Assembly (NCBI GenBank): GCA_911728455.2
Contig: OU452235.1
Coordinates: 11,208,634-11,272,633 of the forward strand
Direction of reading: 5' to 3'
Origin: Marthasterias glacialis
Lineage: Eukaryota; Echinodermata; Asteroidea; Forcipulatida; Asteriidae
Length of the DNA stretch: 64,000 nucleotides
The notes under the pieces are model-generated. The model was given only the letters and a program-made list of their open reading frames with translations. It did not search any database and was not told where the DNA came from. Below are positions 1 to 13,219 of this stretch, piece after piece. Every line of letters begins with the position of its first letter. The first letter of the stretch is position 1. The translations under genes were made by a program, and so were the position numbers.

Positions 1-234
1 CGGTACAAGATGAATATTCTATTAAAAAAGGGTTCCCTGCTCATTTCGCACAAGCAGCTCTGCAAGAGGTTACCAGCCAAAATGCTACAAGAAGAATATT
101 GTTTTTAATAAAAACGGTTCCCTGCTTATTTCTGGCAAGCAGCTCTGTGAGAGGTTACCAGCCAAAAGGCCACAAGATGAAGATTGTTAACACACTGGTT
201 ACCGGATCATTTTTTGCTGGCAGCTCTGTGAGCC
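1..234. repeat. Degenerate tandem repeat, about 84-bp unit, 3 copies
   Basis: Three diverged units begin at about 6, 88 and 172. Each carries a block like CAAGATGAATATT, then GGTTCCCTGCTCATTT, then CAGCTCTG and, in the first two, GAGGTTACCAGCC. The CAGCTCTG and GGTTACCAGCC blocks also occur inside the palindromic GGGCCCAATTTCATAGAGC family found elsewhere in the window, so this may be a tandemly expanded piece of it. The array may continue past the left edge. Confidence 0.6.
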
Positions 235-2780
235 TTCATTTGAACATCATCCCCTCTGAGCATTAGGGACAACCAATATGGCTACACCATGACAGTCTCC
301 TTCTGAAGGTCAGCCAGTTCATTTGTCTTTCATCCAGGTGTAACCATGCTCAGTAGCTCCCGACAAAAGATACATCCGGAAAATTGTTCAAGCTTAACGA
401 GTCTTTATCCTTGCAATCTGTGATGGGGCACGATTCACACAAAGAAACTTGAAGGTCTGTAGCACATGAACTGCAACAGTTGGCATGTGTGTGGCCCACA
501 TAAAAAGGAACCAACAACTGGTGAAAATAAATAAACAAAAAGCACCTATTTTGTTTTCTCGTAGAGTGTAACAGACAAGGGATTACCTTTTACCGTGAGA
601 ACTTATCTCTGCATGAGCTCTGTGACGACACAAACATTTCAAAATAGGTAATTGGGTTCATAAATGCTCGAAGCCGCGCATGCTAGTGACAAGATTCGGG
701 GATGTGGAAATCTTTGCCTTACATAATGTACAGTAAGGTGTGCACAACTGCGGTGAAACTCAGCACCAGTTGGAGTATGACATCATCATAACTTTGACCT
801 TTGCAAAGTGCATTCAAGACATTTTTGCAGCTACTCATCACTTGTAGTTATCAATTACATGAAACACCAAACACGTCTGTAATGCTCAATTGAACTCCGG
901 TACATGTACATGGTCTACAGAGCATCGGAAAGTACTGAACAGTTTTTCACAAGTAATATCAAATTGTCTTGTTAACCCTTCAGAGACCATTCATATCTGT
1001 ATAACTCATATTCATATTTTGATTACACCCTTTGTCTGTGGAAACCTTTTCAAAAATAAAACACAGCAGACTTCTCTCTTTTTTTTTCTTTTTTTTTTTT
1101 AGAAAAGCTCAGTTACACCAAGTAATAATATTTCATAAGTTGAAATATCAAAATATTACTTTTTAATGATTCATGGGCGAGCAGTGCAAGTTATGACTTC
1201 AAATATTCTGAAGAGTGTTCTTCCTGCCCCGTGGGCGGTGTGCCACCATCTCAGCTAATGTCTCGGCCATCGTTTTAAGCCACCGATAGCACTTGTGATA
1301 ACACTTGACATGAGGAGTATGATCTCACTGAATATTGGATGTATACAATGCCAAACAGCGACGCTACACTTCCCCCAGACAAGCTCCAAGACCAAGAAAA
1401 ATGGCAAACCAGGCTGTAACCTAATTTTGTATTTTCCCCCAGGGAGATTTAATAATTTCCAGAATAAATCTAATATGCATCAAGATCAAACTATTTCACC
1501 TGGCATTTTTAAAGGTGCAGTATTTTGTGATCAATTTTCGATATTCTGTCTTCCTTGTGCCTGGCAATATTGGCCTAAATTTCATGTTTAATTTTAACAG
1601 GCATGCAACTGCAGTTTGTCAACAACAACGAAACTAAAAAAGGGAAAGTGCCAGACACAGCAAGACTTTATACCTTGTTTTTCAGTTTTCATTGACACAA
1701 TTGAGAAACCTAAATCGATAAAATCAGTTGAAAAGTTGCACGCCTAATCTCAAATGTCAACAAGCCTAATAAATCCATCAAAACCAAGAAAGACAAGGTA
1801 TTGTTTTGGAAGAAATGAGAATGTACATTTGTTAATGGGGACGATTCTAAATGTTTAGTCTACCAACAGTCTTAAATTCTACCTACTCCATTGGCCTGCA
1901 GTGAATTTGTCAACAAAAAAATGAAACCAGTTTCAAAAATTGCTATCCAAAAGAAACACAAATAATATCAGAATAAAATTGCCTGCCAAAATGTTATTAA
2001 TCACACTAAGAGTGATTCCTGTAATAGTTCATTTCCACAGCAACTTTTTCTACTCTTCAAACAGATTAACACAATTCGGCTCAGGCAGTCAGGTACTTTG
2101 TAATAAACTAAACATAGATCCTTGAAGGGAGAGAGATGAGTGTAATTATATTCTGACCACAGACATCTCACAATGGAACCACTGGTGTAAACATAAAATG
2201 GAAGGGGTGAGGCTACCTCAGTGGGTGAGGTGACTCACTGGTGGGTCTGTGGTTTACTAAAGTACTGACCAATTGTTTGCGATCCTGTGTGAAACCACAT
2301 TACATCAGGACCCACTTACAACATAGAGAAAGGAACAGAGATGTGTCTCAATGCACCTCAATGGCCGAGAATAAATATCGGGATTCTCTCTATGCACTCT
2401 GCAGAGACTGAGCTTCTTGTTTTCTTGGTTGATTTCATCACTGCTGATCTGATTAGCTGCACAGGATTGGGAAAAGCTTTGTTGTTTTTTAATAGCTTTG
2501 CATCTTCAGGCATTAGCACCTCATTAGAAATTCAATAAAGCCTTCTTTATAAAAAAGCACTGTGCTGGGCCTGGAATGGGTTGTTCTGAATAATGTACCA
2601 AAGGATTTGTGACTTTGGATGAGGCTATGCATGTTACATTCTCTTTTTTTTTTCCTTACTTGGAATTACAGGGTGCATGCGCTTTTCCATGCACAATTAC
2701 TAATTGAGCGCTGCAAATTAGAGACTAGAGCCCTATTTCATGGTACAAGTACTTCTTAAAATCTGACCACAGAATTCTGT

Positions 2781-2995
2781 GGTTGCGTGACCCCGTTTTT
2801 CTGCCTAGTGTAATGAGCAGGCCAGGTCTGATAGTGATACCCTCTTGTTAATGGCAGGGTAGTCCCTCCTTTGTAAAATGCAATTCAGGCAAGAAGATAT
2901 ACATCTCTTCTGAAACATTTCAACGGGCACCAAGGCAATGACCAGGAGCATCAAAGCAACTGCTTCCATTGCCACTGTGAAGCATCAGACATGTA
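2781..2995 (+). repeat. Dispersed repeat family with GGGCACCAAGGCAATGACC core
   Basis: The core at about 2920-2990 (GGGCACCAAGGCAATGACC followed by a segment ending CACTGTGAAGCATCAG) recurs in diverged form near 11960, 14450, 16430, 26580, 47470, 49090, 53640 and 57605, in both orientations. Fuller copies have a preceding section containing AGGGCA and TTCTGNTGNAACATTTCAA. No terminal repeats or coding frame are evident. Class unknown; possibly a SINE or a MITE remnant. Confidence 0.55.
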
Positions 2996-3061
2996 GACTT
3001 GAGTGTACCCAAGACACCGATTGCAATTGCCCCATGCTTTTGCCCCTTTGTAACAAATGAT

Positions 3062-3243
3062 ATTCATAGAGCTGCTTAAGCAGAAAATATTGCTTAACAT
3101 TTTTCTGCTTAGCAAAACTAAGCAAGATATCAGTTATATTTTGTATATGTAAAAGGGCATTTTAGCTGGTAACCTTATTCTGTTAAGCACAATTTAGTTG
3201 TGCTTAGCAACTTTTTATGCTTAAGCAGCTCTATGAAGTTTGG
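3062..3243. mobile_element. Palindromic MITE, GGGCCCAATTTCATAGAGC family (copy 1, ends eroded)
   Basis: The left arm reads TTCATAGAGCTGCTTAAGC and the right arm is its inverse, GCTTAAGCAGCTCTATGAA. Between them lie AGCAGAAAATATTGCTTAA, CTGGTAACCTTATTCTG and GTGCTTAGCAAC, shared with copies near 29.3, 32.8, 57.8 and 60.5 kb. It is non-coding and short, with long inverted arms, as expected of a non-autonomous DNA transposon. The outer GGGCCC ends are not preserved here. Confidence 0.75.
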
Positions 3244-3756
3244 CTCTGATCAAAGTCCACGGCCCGTCAGACGCTGAGCTGAATTTCTGGGCAGCAAGGC
3301 CAGATCCTGCTTGACCAGAATGTCGCCCCAAAACCAAATCGTGATGACATAACAGAGAATCACAGCAAAACATTTTCAATAGTTGAGTGCGGTTCAAATG
3401 AAGACGAATACTTCACAGCAAAGTTTGTGACAACCATCCTTCACAACTGCGTTCACATGAAGTGTATGGATCACCCCTCACGTATCACATGAAGCTGCCA
3501 CATGAAAATGGATGCTAATCTAAGTTTATAGGCACAGTACAAAAAAACAATGACGTTGCAGTTGTGTAAAATGGATGTAAAAAGTTGTATTTCTCTCAGA
3601 TTGAACCATCCTTAATTGAAACCATATTGAACCAACAAAACATTTAAGTCACATTTCCCCAATCTAACATCTTCCAACTCAAGGATAATTCATCAATAAG
3701 GATAAGTAATTAAGTCATTTTGAATTCAACTACAAGAAGGTTAATGTTTTGGTTTC

Positions 3757-3925
3757 CTCATACATCGATGTGTGATAAGCACTGTATACTCAGTGCTTTC
3801 CCGAGTCCTGCGGGTAAAAATTCCAAAGGCATACTACTTGTGGGATTCGAACCCAAGAACCCAGCATTCTAGAGCAGGTATCTTAACCACTAGACCATCG
3901 AGTGTGCCCAGTGTGGCCAGAGGCC
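3757..3925 (-). mobile_element. tRNA-derived SINE-like element (S1 family)
   Basis: Read on the minus strand, TGGTCTAGTGGTTAAGATAC resembles a pol III A box and GGGTTCGAATCCCAC a B box, spaced as in a tRNA gene. The cloverleaf is imperfect and the flanking segment CGATGTGTGATAAGCACTGT is shared with copies at 10.6 and 25.6 kb, so this is a SINE and not a working tRNA. An isolated fragment of the flank recurs at about 4158. Confidence 0.65.
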
Positions 3926-3954
3926 AGTTCGAATCATGCAACGCGAGAATTCTG

Positions 3955-4086
3955 AACGCTAGGTGGCAGCAGACTTACCAGGTAAATTTCCATTGTCTGC
4001 GTAGTACTAAGTATGCACACATTTCCGAGAACAATGGAATTAACTGGTAAGTCTGCTGCCACCTAGTGTCCTCAAAGGTCTTCCAT
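3955..4086. mobile_element. Palindromic MITE with CTCF-like cores (M1 family, copy 1)
   Basis: The left arm carries GCTAGGTGGCAGCAGACTTA and the right arm its inverse, with ACCTAGTGTCC at its end. The centre is short and includes CCATTGT and its inverse ACAATGG. The same arms occur at 56682-56825 and 60259-60406. In the better copies the outer end is AATGGGAGGC. It abuts the SINE-like element just to its left. Confidence 0.8.
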
Positions 4087-7000
4087 TAGCAATGATTACC
4101 ATGATCAATGTAACAGATGCATTCAGGATAAAGAATAATATTTTGGTTAAACCACACAGCGATGTGTGATAAAGACGGTGTAGTGAAGGGACGTGTAGTA
4201 TCCTGTGGAAGTGTTTTGCCCTCTACACAGATTTATTTAGTCAGTAGACTGAAATATTGTATTACATGATGTAAACGTACTTGTTTAGGTTTCGAGGCAG
4301 ATTTACTTCTCGATCAGAAAACATTGATTTTCTCCCGTTCCAAAGGTCAACAGATTAAATACACAGGGCCCCATTGCCATCCGGTACCCTAACCACAAAA
4401 TCGCAAATCCTTGCCTTCCTAAAGCCTGAGAGCAAACTGACTCACTGGTACTGTTGTTCCAACTGATCTCGGTATTCCATGCAGCAGCATCATATCCGAA
4501 CCCTCGTGCAAGCTCGGTTAGACCCCCAAAAATACTCATATCCAGATTGGATTTCCCGAATCCTATTGTATTCTTAGGCGGGGGGGGGGGGGGGGGAGAT
4601 CGGTTGATAGCTAAACAGAGGACAAGGGGTCAGTGAAAGTTCCAACGAACAAGAAAAGAAAAAGACCGGGGAAAAATGCTCAAACACAATGAAATATGCC
4701 TTCTGGACCAAAGAATGTCAATATTTTGGCTTTGCACACACTGGTTTAGGCTGTTAAGTTGGGTGAGCCAGACTAGCATGAATGCCAGAGTCAATAATAC
4801 AGCATGGGGTCCATTTCTAAGTACAGATCATATGTCTTTGTAACGAACAAAAGTAAAACCCATTGTGAAGTAAAGATTATTCGCTGAGACTTTGAGGAAA
4901 TGGTCATTAAAAACCAGTTGGAAATAAAAAAAAAACATTCATTTTTTCCCCTTCAAGAATACCAAATTAATGACTGATGAAACAGATGATTATGAAAAAC
5001 AAACCATTACTTGCAATGACATTGATACCACTGATGGTGCATTACATTTATCAGAGTAAAAACCATGGCCTATCGAATAACATTTCTACATTCACTATCG
5101 CAAATTATTTGCACAAGCTATGAATTCAGATGAGAATGCTTACCCCCCAACTCATGCACATCATTTGAAATTTTTGGCTGACCAACAAGACATCAAAAGC
5201 TTATTAGACCTATGAGATTGAATAGTAAACATCTTTTAAGGAAAACCTTTTAAGGAAAACCTGTACCAAAACTTATAAGGGAAAAGATCATTTACTGCCC
5301 CTACTTTGTGGAACAATTTACAGGTTCATGTTTAACTTTCTCCATCAATGGCTTCATTCTATACACAAAATGACAACTGCATAAACATTTCCCTCTTTAC
5401 GATGTGTCCTTGCATCATGAACATCTTTAGAAGGATACCAGCGCATTATAAATGCTCATTATTACTATTATTATTATTAAAAAGCATCTTTTATCTTTTT
5501 TTTCGAAAATGAATCCACCATCAAAGCTGAAGTCTGATGTGCTAGACCGCTCCACCATGACACGCCGCAAATAGCAATCTTTCAAAATCCGATAAACTGA
5601 ATTATTTACTTGTTTCTATTCTAACTACTGGTCACAAAAGTAGTGGCTCAAATGCACCCAACCAAGGCTAGTTTCCACATTTCCAATTTCCCCTTTAAGC
5701 CCAAGAAGCGAATGGAAGGAAGACGATCCACTTCAGCAAGATATCTTCCTTTAAAAATTCAGCTCCAAAAAAATTGACCAAAATGCAAACCGTAAAACGG
5801 TGCCATTGTGGAACCCAAGAGCATCCATGGTGAAGCATTTACTGTCACAGTGAAACTAGACTGTACATTTCTCTGCGAGCAATAGACTTAAGTTTTGACA
5901 ATAGCCATGGCAAAAATCCTGATCCCTACCGCATGGATAGTTGTCATGCACAGTATTATGTACCAACTTCTGTAAGAGGCAAGACGCAAGCGGCTCTTGT
6001 TTGAGAGCAGCCCAATGGAATGAAAAAGGGATCTTTTAACTGGTATACAAATACCCATTTTCTTCAGATACAGAGCTGAAGATGGAACAAAAAGGGTCCC
6101 CTTTGGTACCAGACAAACCCTAAATGGTGCAAACTCCCACCTCATTGTGGGATGCCGATCCACTTAGGGTTGCAGCCCCCGGCAGTTCAAGCTAATTCCT
6201 ATTTTCTAAAGCGCTCCACTTCCTCTCAAACAGAAGACACTGAGCGTTAGGCTAAATGGCTGATTTAGGGTTGAATTGTTAAAAAAAAGAGTGTCCTATT
6301 ATGGATCCCATGCCTCGGAGGGACAGGGGGATATTACACTAGGAGCCGGTTGGTTGCTGTGCTTGTTTGAGGTAGTATTATGGGTAGCCCAGAGTGGTAC
6401 ATGGTGCAAGAAATTAAATCCTGACTGTGCATGCCTGCAGTGGCATACAGCACTATAGAGCCACCAGGTGGCCATTGTTGTATCAACCCAACTCAACTCG
6501 CAAAATGCAACATTCAGTTATTCCAGGAATGAAGAAAAAACTTTCTTCTTTTTTTCAACGGATGATACATCCGTTTTGACACACAAAAAATATATTACCA
6601 TACCCTCACCTACTTAATAATAAATGAAACAACCCTTTAAAAATCCTAACTTCGTCAAAATTTGAGACAATTCTATTAGAAAATCATAGGGAAAAAAACA
6701 AATTTGTTTGTCTCTTTTTCATGTTGAGCAACAAGGTTGTGAATTCAAAAAATGTAGAGAAAAATTGAACATGATCAAAATATTTGTGTAGTCTTGTTTA
6801 CAACGGAGTATGTTACTTTTCATTGTTGGGCAGTTACACCTTGCCACAATCGGCATGTCAACCTACACAATATTTCGGACACGGTACGTTAGATTTTCCC
6901 CGCGCCGGCACTTGATGTTTCTTACAAACACACAAGCAGACATTTCATAGGTTTCCACCTATGCATCCTGTTACACTCAATTCCATGGGCCACCAACCTC

Positions 7001-8293
7001 ACCTGTAGCAGTTTAAATAACTTGCGAGCTCAACAATCACGATTGGCTAACTGTAGAATTTCACACCAGACACTCGCTGACGTTCAAAGAATGAGGCTCG
7101 CCATTGTGCTCTGCAGACTTCTTGAAAAGAACTCTCAGGGTCATTCGTCAATACGAATTTCATTCACAATTTGGTTTTTACATAAAAGATGGGAAAGTGC
7201 ACACGTTTGTGTGCGTGTCAACGGGAAGCCAAAGTTGGCTTACCTACCTGTCGTTTGCAGTACACATACATGCAGTGGGGCTTAATTGTTGTATACTTTG
7301 ATAATGTATTTGTATAAAAAATAAAAACGCTGTGTGACTGTGTCAATGTTAAGAAAACTGCTTTTACTTGATTTACCATTAACAGGCATGCAAGTGGAGT
7401 TTGTAAAACAGGACCCGGCACAGCAAAGCTTTGTACTGTGTTTTTCATTTTTTTTAATGGCACAGCTGAGAAACCCAAAACAAGGAAATTAGCTGATCAA
7501 CTGGAAAGTTGCAAGCTTGCAATGGAGTCGCTTCTCTTTAGGTACTTTGGCTTAAACATCCGTGTGAAAAAAAGTGGATATCAATTTTTAATCATTATAC
7601 AGAAAATAAACTTTTAAATCAATGGACAAACAACAAAAGCCTGCAGTTGCACAAATTTCAGACTGGACTACCTGAGTAATGTTTCACGTCTTCCAATTTG
7701 TGGATGTTTTTGTGTGATTTTTTCTTTCCCAGTTAATAATACAAAAAAAAGTGTTGTGGATTTACTTGAGTGAAACCATATGCAGGTTTCTTAGACAATT
7801 CCTATGGTTACATTCTAAGAACATGCCCCCCTTGCTGTTGTTTTGGCGCCATTTTTATTTTGTGGTTTGGTTTTGTTTTCCACCGCAGTGCTGGACCAAC
7901 CATAACAAATAAACTATCAGATATCCATGCTGATAAATTGTCATTGACTGCCACTGTGTGATTACACAATCACTATGGTATGCAGTGGGACTCATCTTGC
8001 ACTGGGGTGTCTCAGGCTGGATTCCAATTGGTGGCTACGGCTACAAGGGTGTTGCTAAGGGCATCCTATACTTCAATGTATGACAATGCAGCATTCTAGC
8101 CATAGCCATAGATGCCAATTCAGTTGCGGCTTCGGGTATACTCATTCCCACACTCTAGTTTTCAATAAAAACACCTAGAAACCAATCTGGTCTTGTTTTT
8201 AATGAAAGTTACAAAAAACGGCTTGACGTTTGTCATGAATTTTGTACACATTGATATCAAGCTTAAATACGGCAATTTGTGAGGTCTACTTTT

Positions 8294-8387
8294 CCAGATG
8301 GAAATATTTCTCTTCACGATTGGTGGTGGTATCTTTTGTTCCAGATGGAAATATTTCTCTTCATGATTGGTGGTGGTATCTTTTGCG
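8294..8387. repeat. Tandem duplication, 47-bp unit, 2 copies
   Basis: CCAGATGGAAATATTTCTCT starts at 8294 and again at 8341, and both units continue through TTGGTGGTGGTATCTTTTG with one visible difference (CACGATT versus CATGATT). This looks like a recent slippage duplication. Confidence 0.9.
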
Positions 8388-8875
8388 AAATCAGTGAGCT
8401 TTCAGATTGAAGCTAATCGATTATTTGCCTGATGAATTCCAATCTTGTTTTGGGAAAAAGATATGGCTGAGTTTGAGGTGAGCAACTATAGGTATTGAAA
8501 AGTACATTGATCAAGACAAAGTCAGTTTGTTACATTCCTGAATAACCTTTTAGACAAAGCCATACAATTACAATTCCTTCCAGTCTCATACAACAAACAC
8601 AAAAAGCCTTCCTTCCCATTTCCATCTGCTACCTGCAAAGTAACTAACCAATAAAATATTGTTCACAAAATGCTTTCATCATACAATTAATACAGCTGTA
8701 CAATATCTGACCTACTTTCCACAAAAAGTGCACGAAAACCACAACCTCATATACTTGATATGATTGTGGAGGTTTGGGGTTTATTGAAGTCAATGACAGT
8801 TTGGCCTTAAAAAGTCAATGGAAGTTTGGGCTTAGAAAGTCAATGGAGGTTTCGGCACACAAAGTATGCCCCCCC

Positions 8876-8911
<36 letters not shown>

Positions 8912-10599
8912 AATTGAAGAAATGTTCAACACGTATCCCATGTAAAATTGCACTCCTGTTTTGAAAGTACAATGTACTCAGAAACTCATTCCCGTCCGTC
9001 ATCAGAAATAGCACAAAAGTTGTTTGGTTTACAGATGAGAGCACTAAATCAATCTTGTTATGATACAGAAACCAACATTGCCAGATTTTCCCAGAAAGTA
9101 TTACGTAAAAAGTCTGTGAGCAAACCACAAAGGAATGTATCCTTTAAGACTGTTTAAGTTGAATGTTTACCCCCCTAGGGAAGATTTGTCACTACTTGGT
9201 GTCTTCCACTTCCACATCCTGATTTTATCACTTTGAGTTTCTTTAAAAATATAAAAGACTACCTCCCGGGGGAGTGTAAAGAAAGTTGACAAGTAATCTC
9301 TGGAATTCACCAATATTTGTCTGTTTAGTCCCATGGTGGAAAGCCATTAACAAACTAGATTTTCAATAATCAAGTCCTGAATGTCATTGATAAAGTCAGA
9401 GTTCTAGTGTTCAGTGTATCATGAGTTTACATGTACATGTACCATCAACGAAGGGTCGTTCCAAGCAACTCTTGAACAAAACTGCTGGTTCTCATTTTTC
9501 CCAGTATCAGATGGTCTGATGTTTGTTAAAAGTGTTTCAGTTATCAAGCTTCCTCCCTCATATCTTTTGTGTTTAAAAACAAAGACAAACTCCTTTCACT
9601 GGTTTTTAAAAACATATAGATGTTGTTAAGTGGTTGAAGGTGATAAGGTGATTGACGTCCAGGTTGAGGGCGTTTCGCCCATGTGCATTGCCCAAGAAAG
9701 CGCTCAAGCACTAGATGGTCGACACCAGGTGCAGGAAGATAGACTCTCACCTGATCCAAGACCAGGGTGTGGAGAGTATCGACCAAGCCAGGCCAACATG
9801 ACAATGAATATGTCCAACCCTCAACTTCAGGGAACAAGTCAGCGTTAAACTAACAGTGTCATGGTAGCAGCATATCATTTTAGACAGCAAATGATAACTA
9901 TGATGAGCACATCTTCCAGGGGTGGTAGAAATTTGGGAAGTGCCTAGATTAATGTTTCAGCCGTTTGAAGACAAACAAGGTTCAAAGATATCTTGATTGA
10001 CACTATGCAACTGGAGCAGTCAAACCCCCCAAAACACGAGGTCTGTCCCAGGCATTGTGTGTGTGTGTGTGCATTTACTTTTCATTAAGTTTCATATGAA
10101 GAGTTTCTTTTTTTCGAAATACAAGATCACTTACAACACTCAAAAAATGAACTCGAAATTTTAAACTGGAAGAAAAGAAATCCTTACATTCTAATCAGTC
10201 CAGTAACAAAATACATATTAACCTTTTGTATAAATTCCATCTTTATGGGTTCGGTAAACTACCATTTACTTTCCATTCAACTTTAATATTTCCTTTCATT
10301 TGTGACTTGCAAAACAGAATAGCAACTTCCGCTATCATTTCGCACAATTGTAAATTGTTCACTTTCCTTAAGTGGCTGTAAAATCAAAAAGTAAAAGCAA
10401 TAAAAAGACATAAATAACCTTACAAAGTATAAAAAAGTAATGGTCCATTACATTTATGAGATATATTTTCATAAAAAAAGCTTATATTATACATAATATG
10501 AACAAATTATTTTAAGTGGTCATGTGTGTTGGGCCCAGTTGACAACATGCACTATTTACACTTTTTTGTCAGCCTTCTGGCAAGTACATTACCGGTACT

Positions 10600-10783
10600 A
10601 AATTTGTGTTTTTTGGGTTTTTTTTGGAATATTCACAGGCACATTCCTCGGGTGGGATTCGAACCCCACGACCCCCGCCATTCTAGAGCAGATGTCTTAC
10701 CAACACACAATGGTGTTTGGGCAAAAAACACAAATAATATTCTTATCCCCGATGCAAAAAATTAACATCTATTATACATGTAA
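10600..10783 (-). mobile_element. tRNA-derived SINE-like element (S1 family)
   Basis: GGGATTCGAACCCCACGACC near 10652 is a tRNA B-box-like segment on the minus strand, followed by CCATTCTAGAGCAGATGTCT. The segment GGGCAAAAAACACAAATAAT and ATTCTTATCCCCGATG to its right is almost identical to the copy at 25.6-25.85 kb. It is a member of the same family as 3757-3925, truncated on the left. Confidence 0.65.
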
Positions 10784-11529
10784 GTAAATTACTGCTGTTT
10801 TGAGTTAAATGGTTGAAAATCAGAGAAAATGGTTGAGTCTTGAGCTAATTTGAGCTTGGTATTTCAACTCATGCATGAAGATTGGCCGTGTCTGACTCAA
10901 GCTGCTAGCCTATGAGTGTGACTATTGGCAGCAGGGACAACACTGAAACTATGGCTTTTCAGCAATCAGGCCATAGCCACTGCCAAAACCGACAAGCCAT
11001 CCATTGGACACAGCCTTGAATATTAAATACATATTCATCCAATCGTCCAGTCATCCACACTCAATTTTTTATCATCAAAATTCCCCAAAAGCTTCCAGGG
11101 TATTTCCTGAGATAATTCACACAAAGAATCATAACAATACAACTGTTCAGGGATGCAACTATATAGGTTTAATGAAAAAAAAATAAATGAGTTTGAAAAC
11201 ATTTAGGCCTAGATATTACTTTTCTGTAAGTGTCAAGTTACAATCTGTTTTTTCTCCCCTTGACTTTCTATTCAATTGACAGATCAGTAATCCAGGGTTC
11301 ATACTGATAATGCAAAGAGCCTTACGGAACAAGCTGTAAAGAAAAGCTAGGAATGTACACACAAAAAAGTACTAAATTGTCTGATACTTTCAGTCTAAAT
11401 CAATGGTACAACATCAGGTTTAAAAAAAAGTACATTCACTGCATGAAAATGTGGGGTTTTTTTTAACCCCTTTTTTGTCTCAATTTATTAACTGGTTTAA
11501 GAAGGTACAGAGAGGATCCCCTATAACAT

Positions 11530-11820
11530 AATTTTATCAAAGGAACGATTGGTACTCGGGCAGGTCTCAGGCAGATATCTAAACCTTGGGCTCCCACAAT
11601 CACTGCTTGAACGTGTGAAAGCAACAAAATTGCACATTCTTAACGGGTCCGGACTTTGGAATAGATTCCCACTTGACGTCACACAGTGTAAAGTCGACCA
11701 TCTTTACAGGCAAATCAATATTTTGTTGAACACGCAACTATGCATTACGTGTAAGCGGCACGCGGGAGTTCTATCAAACACCTTACATGATTGGTCCATA
11801 AATCACTTGGTTGCGTAAAA
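11530..11820 (+). other. Unidentified open frame, possibly a retroelement scrap
   Basis: A 90-codon open stretch includes the peptide GSGLWNRFPLDVTQC, which loosely recalls the LWNSLP motif near the C terminus of many non-LTR reverse-transcriptase polyproteins. No other part of such a protein is recognisable around it and no splice structure is evident. It could equally be a chance frame. Confidence 0.2.
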
Positions 11821-12685
11821 AAGTCAGAATGTGACGCAGCCCAGATTGCCCATAAAGATGGCGTCTATCAAGAACTATCTATCCATACAAGAATTTCACA
11901 ACCTATGGCAGTACAACTTTATACCAAGAACAAGCAAGCTGTAGGACTATTTTTTGAGGATTACAGGCCTGGAAATACACGGAGGCCACGGCAATTGTTG
12001 TCTTGGCCTTGGTGCCCCTACTAAAGTTCCCTCGTAGACTTTAAGATAACCAAATGGTAGTGCCCTTTACAAAATGAAATTAAATGGCCTTGCCCTCTCA
12101 AAAGATGAGATTTACAGACCTTGATTTAATCACACACATTTCACAATGCCCTTTAACAAGCTGGAAGGTAGCAAATAGCTTCTTTTTCATTATTCCCAAA
12201 AGAATGCCCTGTCTGGACATGTCCAGACTCGAAAGATTCCTGCAGCAGGTGGGCTTATAAACACATTTCTCTAGAATTTTTATTTATTTTTTTTAACTGC
12301 CCTTAAAATTTAAATCAGAACAGAAATGTAAAACTATACAGCTTTTGTACATAATGGACACTGTAAGTAAAGCTCTGCACACAACAATCTTATTTTATGA
12401 ACTTATGATGTTACATCAACATCAACATCAAACGTTCACTTCATCTCAATACTACCAAACACCTACATGTTATGCTTCTCAAGATCTTATCGAAAGCAAA
12501 CTGCTTACATGTTCTTGGCAGCTTTTAAACCCTGCCCTGAGTAATTCCACAGAGTGAAGGAGCCCTGCATAAACCCAAAATAATTCCAAAACCAGAAGGA
12601 AGTTACATATCATCTCATCATTAAGCAGGGAGGGTCAACTTTGCATCTTTGTGACACCCCCCCCCCCCCACTTTGAGAAACCAAC

Positions 12686-13156
12686 TCATCCCCTTAGGGA
12701 CCCAAAAGAGACCTTATAATAAGCTCTTATATCATTGTGATGATAGATTTGCAAGGATGTCATCAGTGAATGGGTCTGGAGCAGTTTGTTCTCATGGTTA
12801 AGAATAATCCAAGGATTCCAGAGCATTCTTTTCCGATGATGGGGCCCCTCTACCCCCATGGCCCAATTGTCTGCTGGCAATATCTGGGAGATTTCATCTC
12901 TTTTGATGGATTGTCCATGAAAGGGAAAAGTGGCAAGTGCTTTGTAAGGCATCTGTTTCAGACACCAAGGCACAATAGCCGGCCCCACATGATTATTCTT
13001 TTTAGGTATATAATGGTCCACGGGAGGGAACAAACTACACAATGGCCTGCAACGTTTCACTCAAGACTACTGAGGTTAAAGAACAAATTTTCTAAATTGG
13101 ATGGGGGAGACACACTACATAGTCCCAGGTTCACTGCCCTGTTGAGTATCCTGTGA
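12686..13156. other. Long overlapping open frames on both strands, function unknown
   Basis: An open frame of 124 codons on the minus strand (12686-13060) overlaps one of 128 codons on the plus strand (12770-13156). Neither product resembles a family I know, neither has a clear domain, and there are no obvious flanking splice sites. It is the longest double-open stretch in the first 20 kb, so it may be a decayed mobile-element piece, but nothing shows that it is expressed. Confidence 0.2.
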
Positions 13157-13219
13157 AATACACAAGGCCCAGTTTCTTTTTTTAGATGCGATTTGAAACT
13201 TTGCAGTGGTGAGAATACA

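Noticed and set aside
3838..3900. Possible functional tRNA on the minus strand
   Set aside because: A and B boxes are present but stems do not pair fully and the flanks are shared with other copies; it is SINE-derived.
8832..9128. 98-codon open frame on the minus strand
   Set aside because: Much of it is translated poly-A/T and C runs; no domain and no splice signals.
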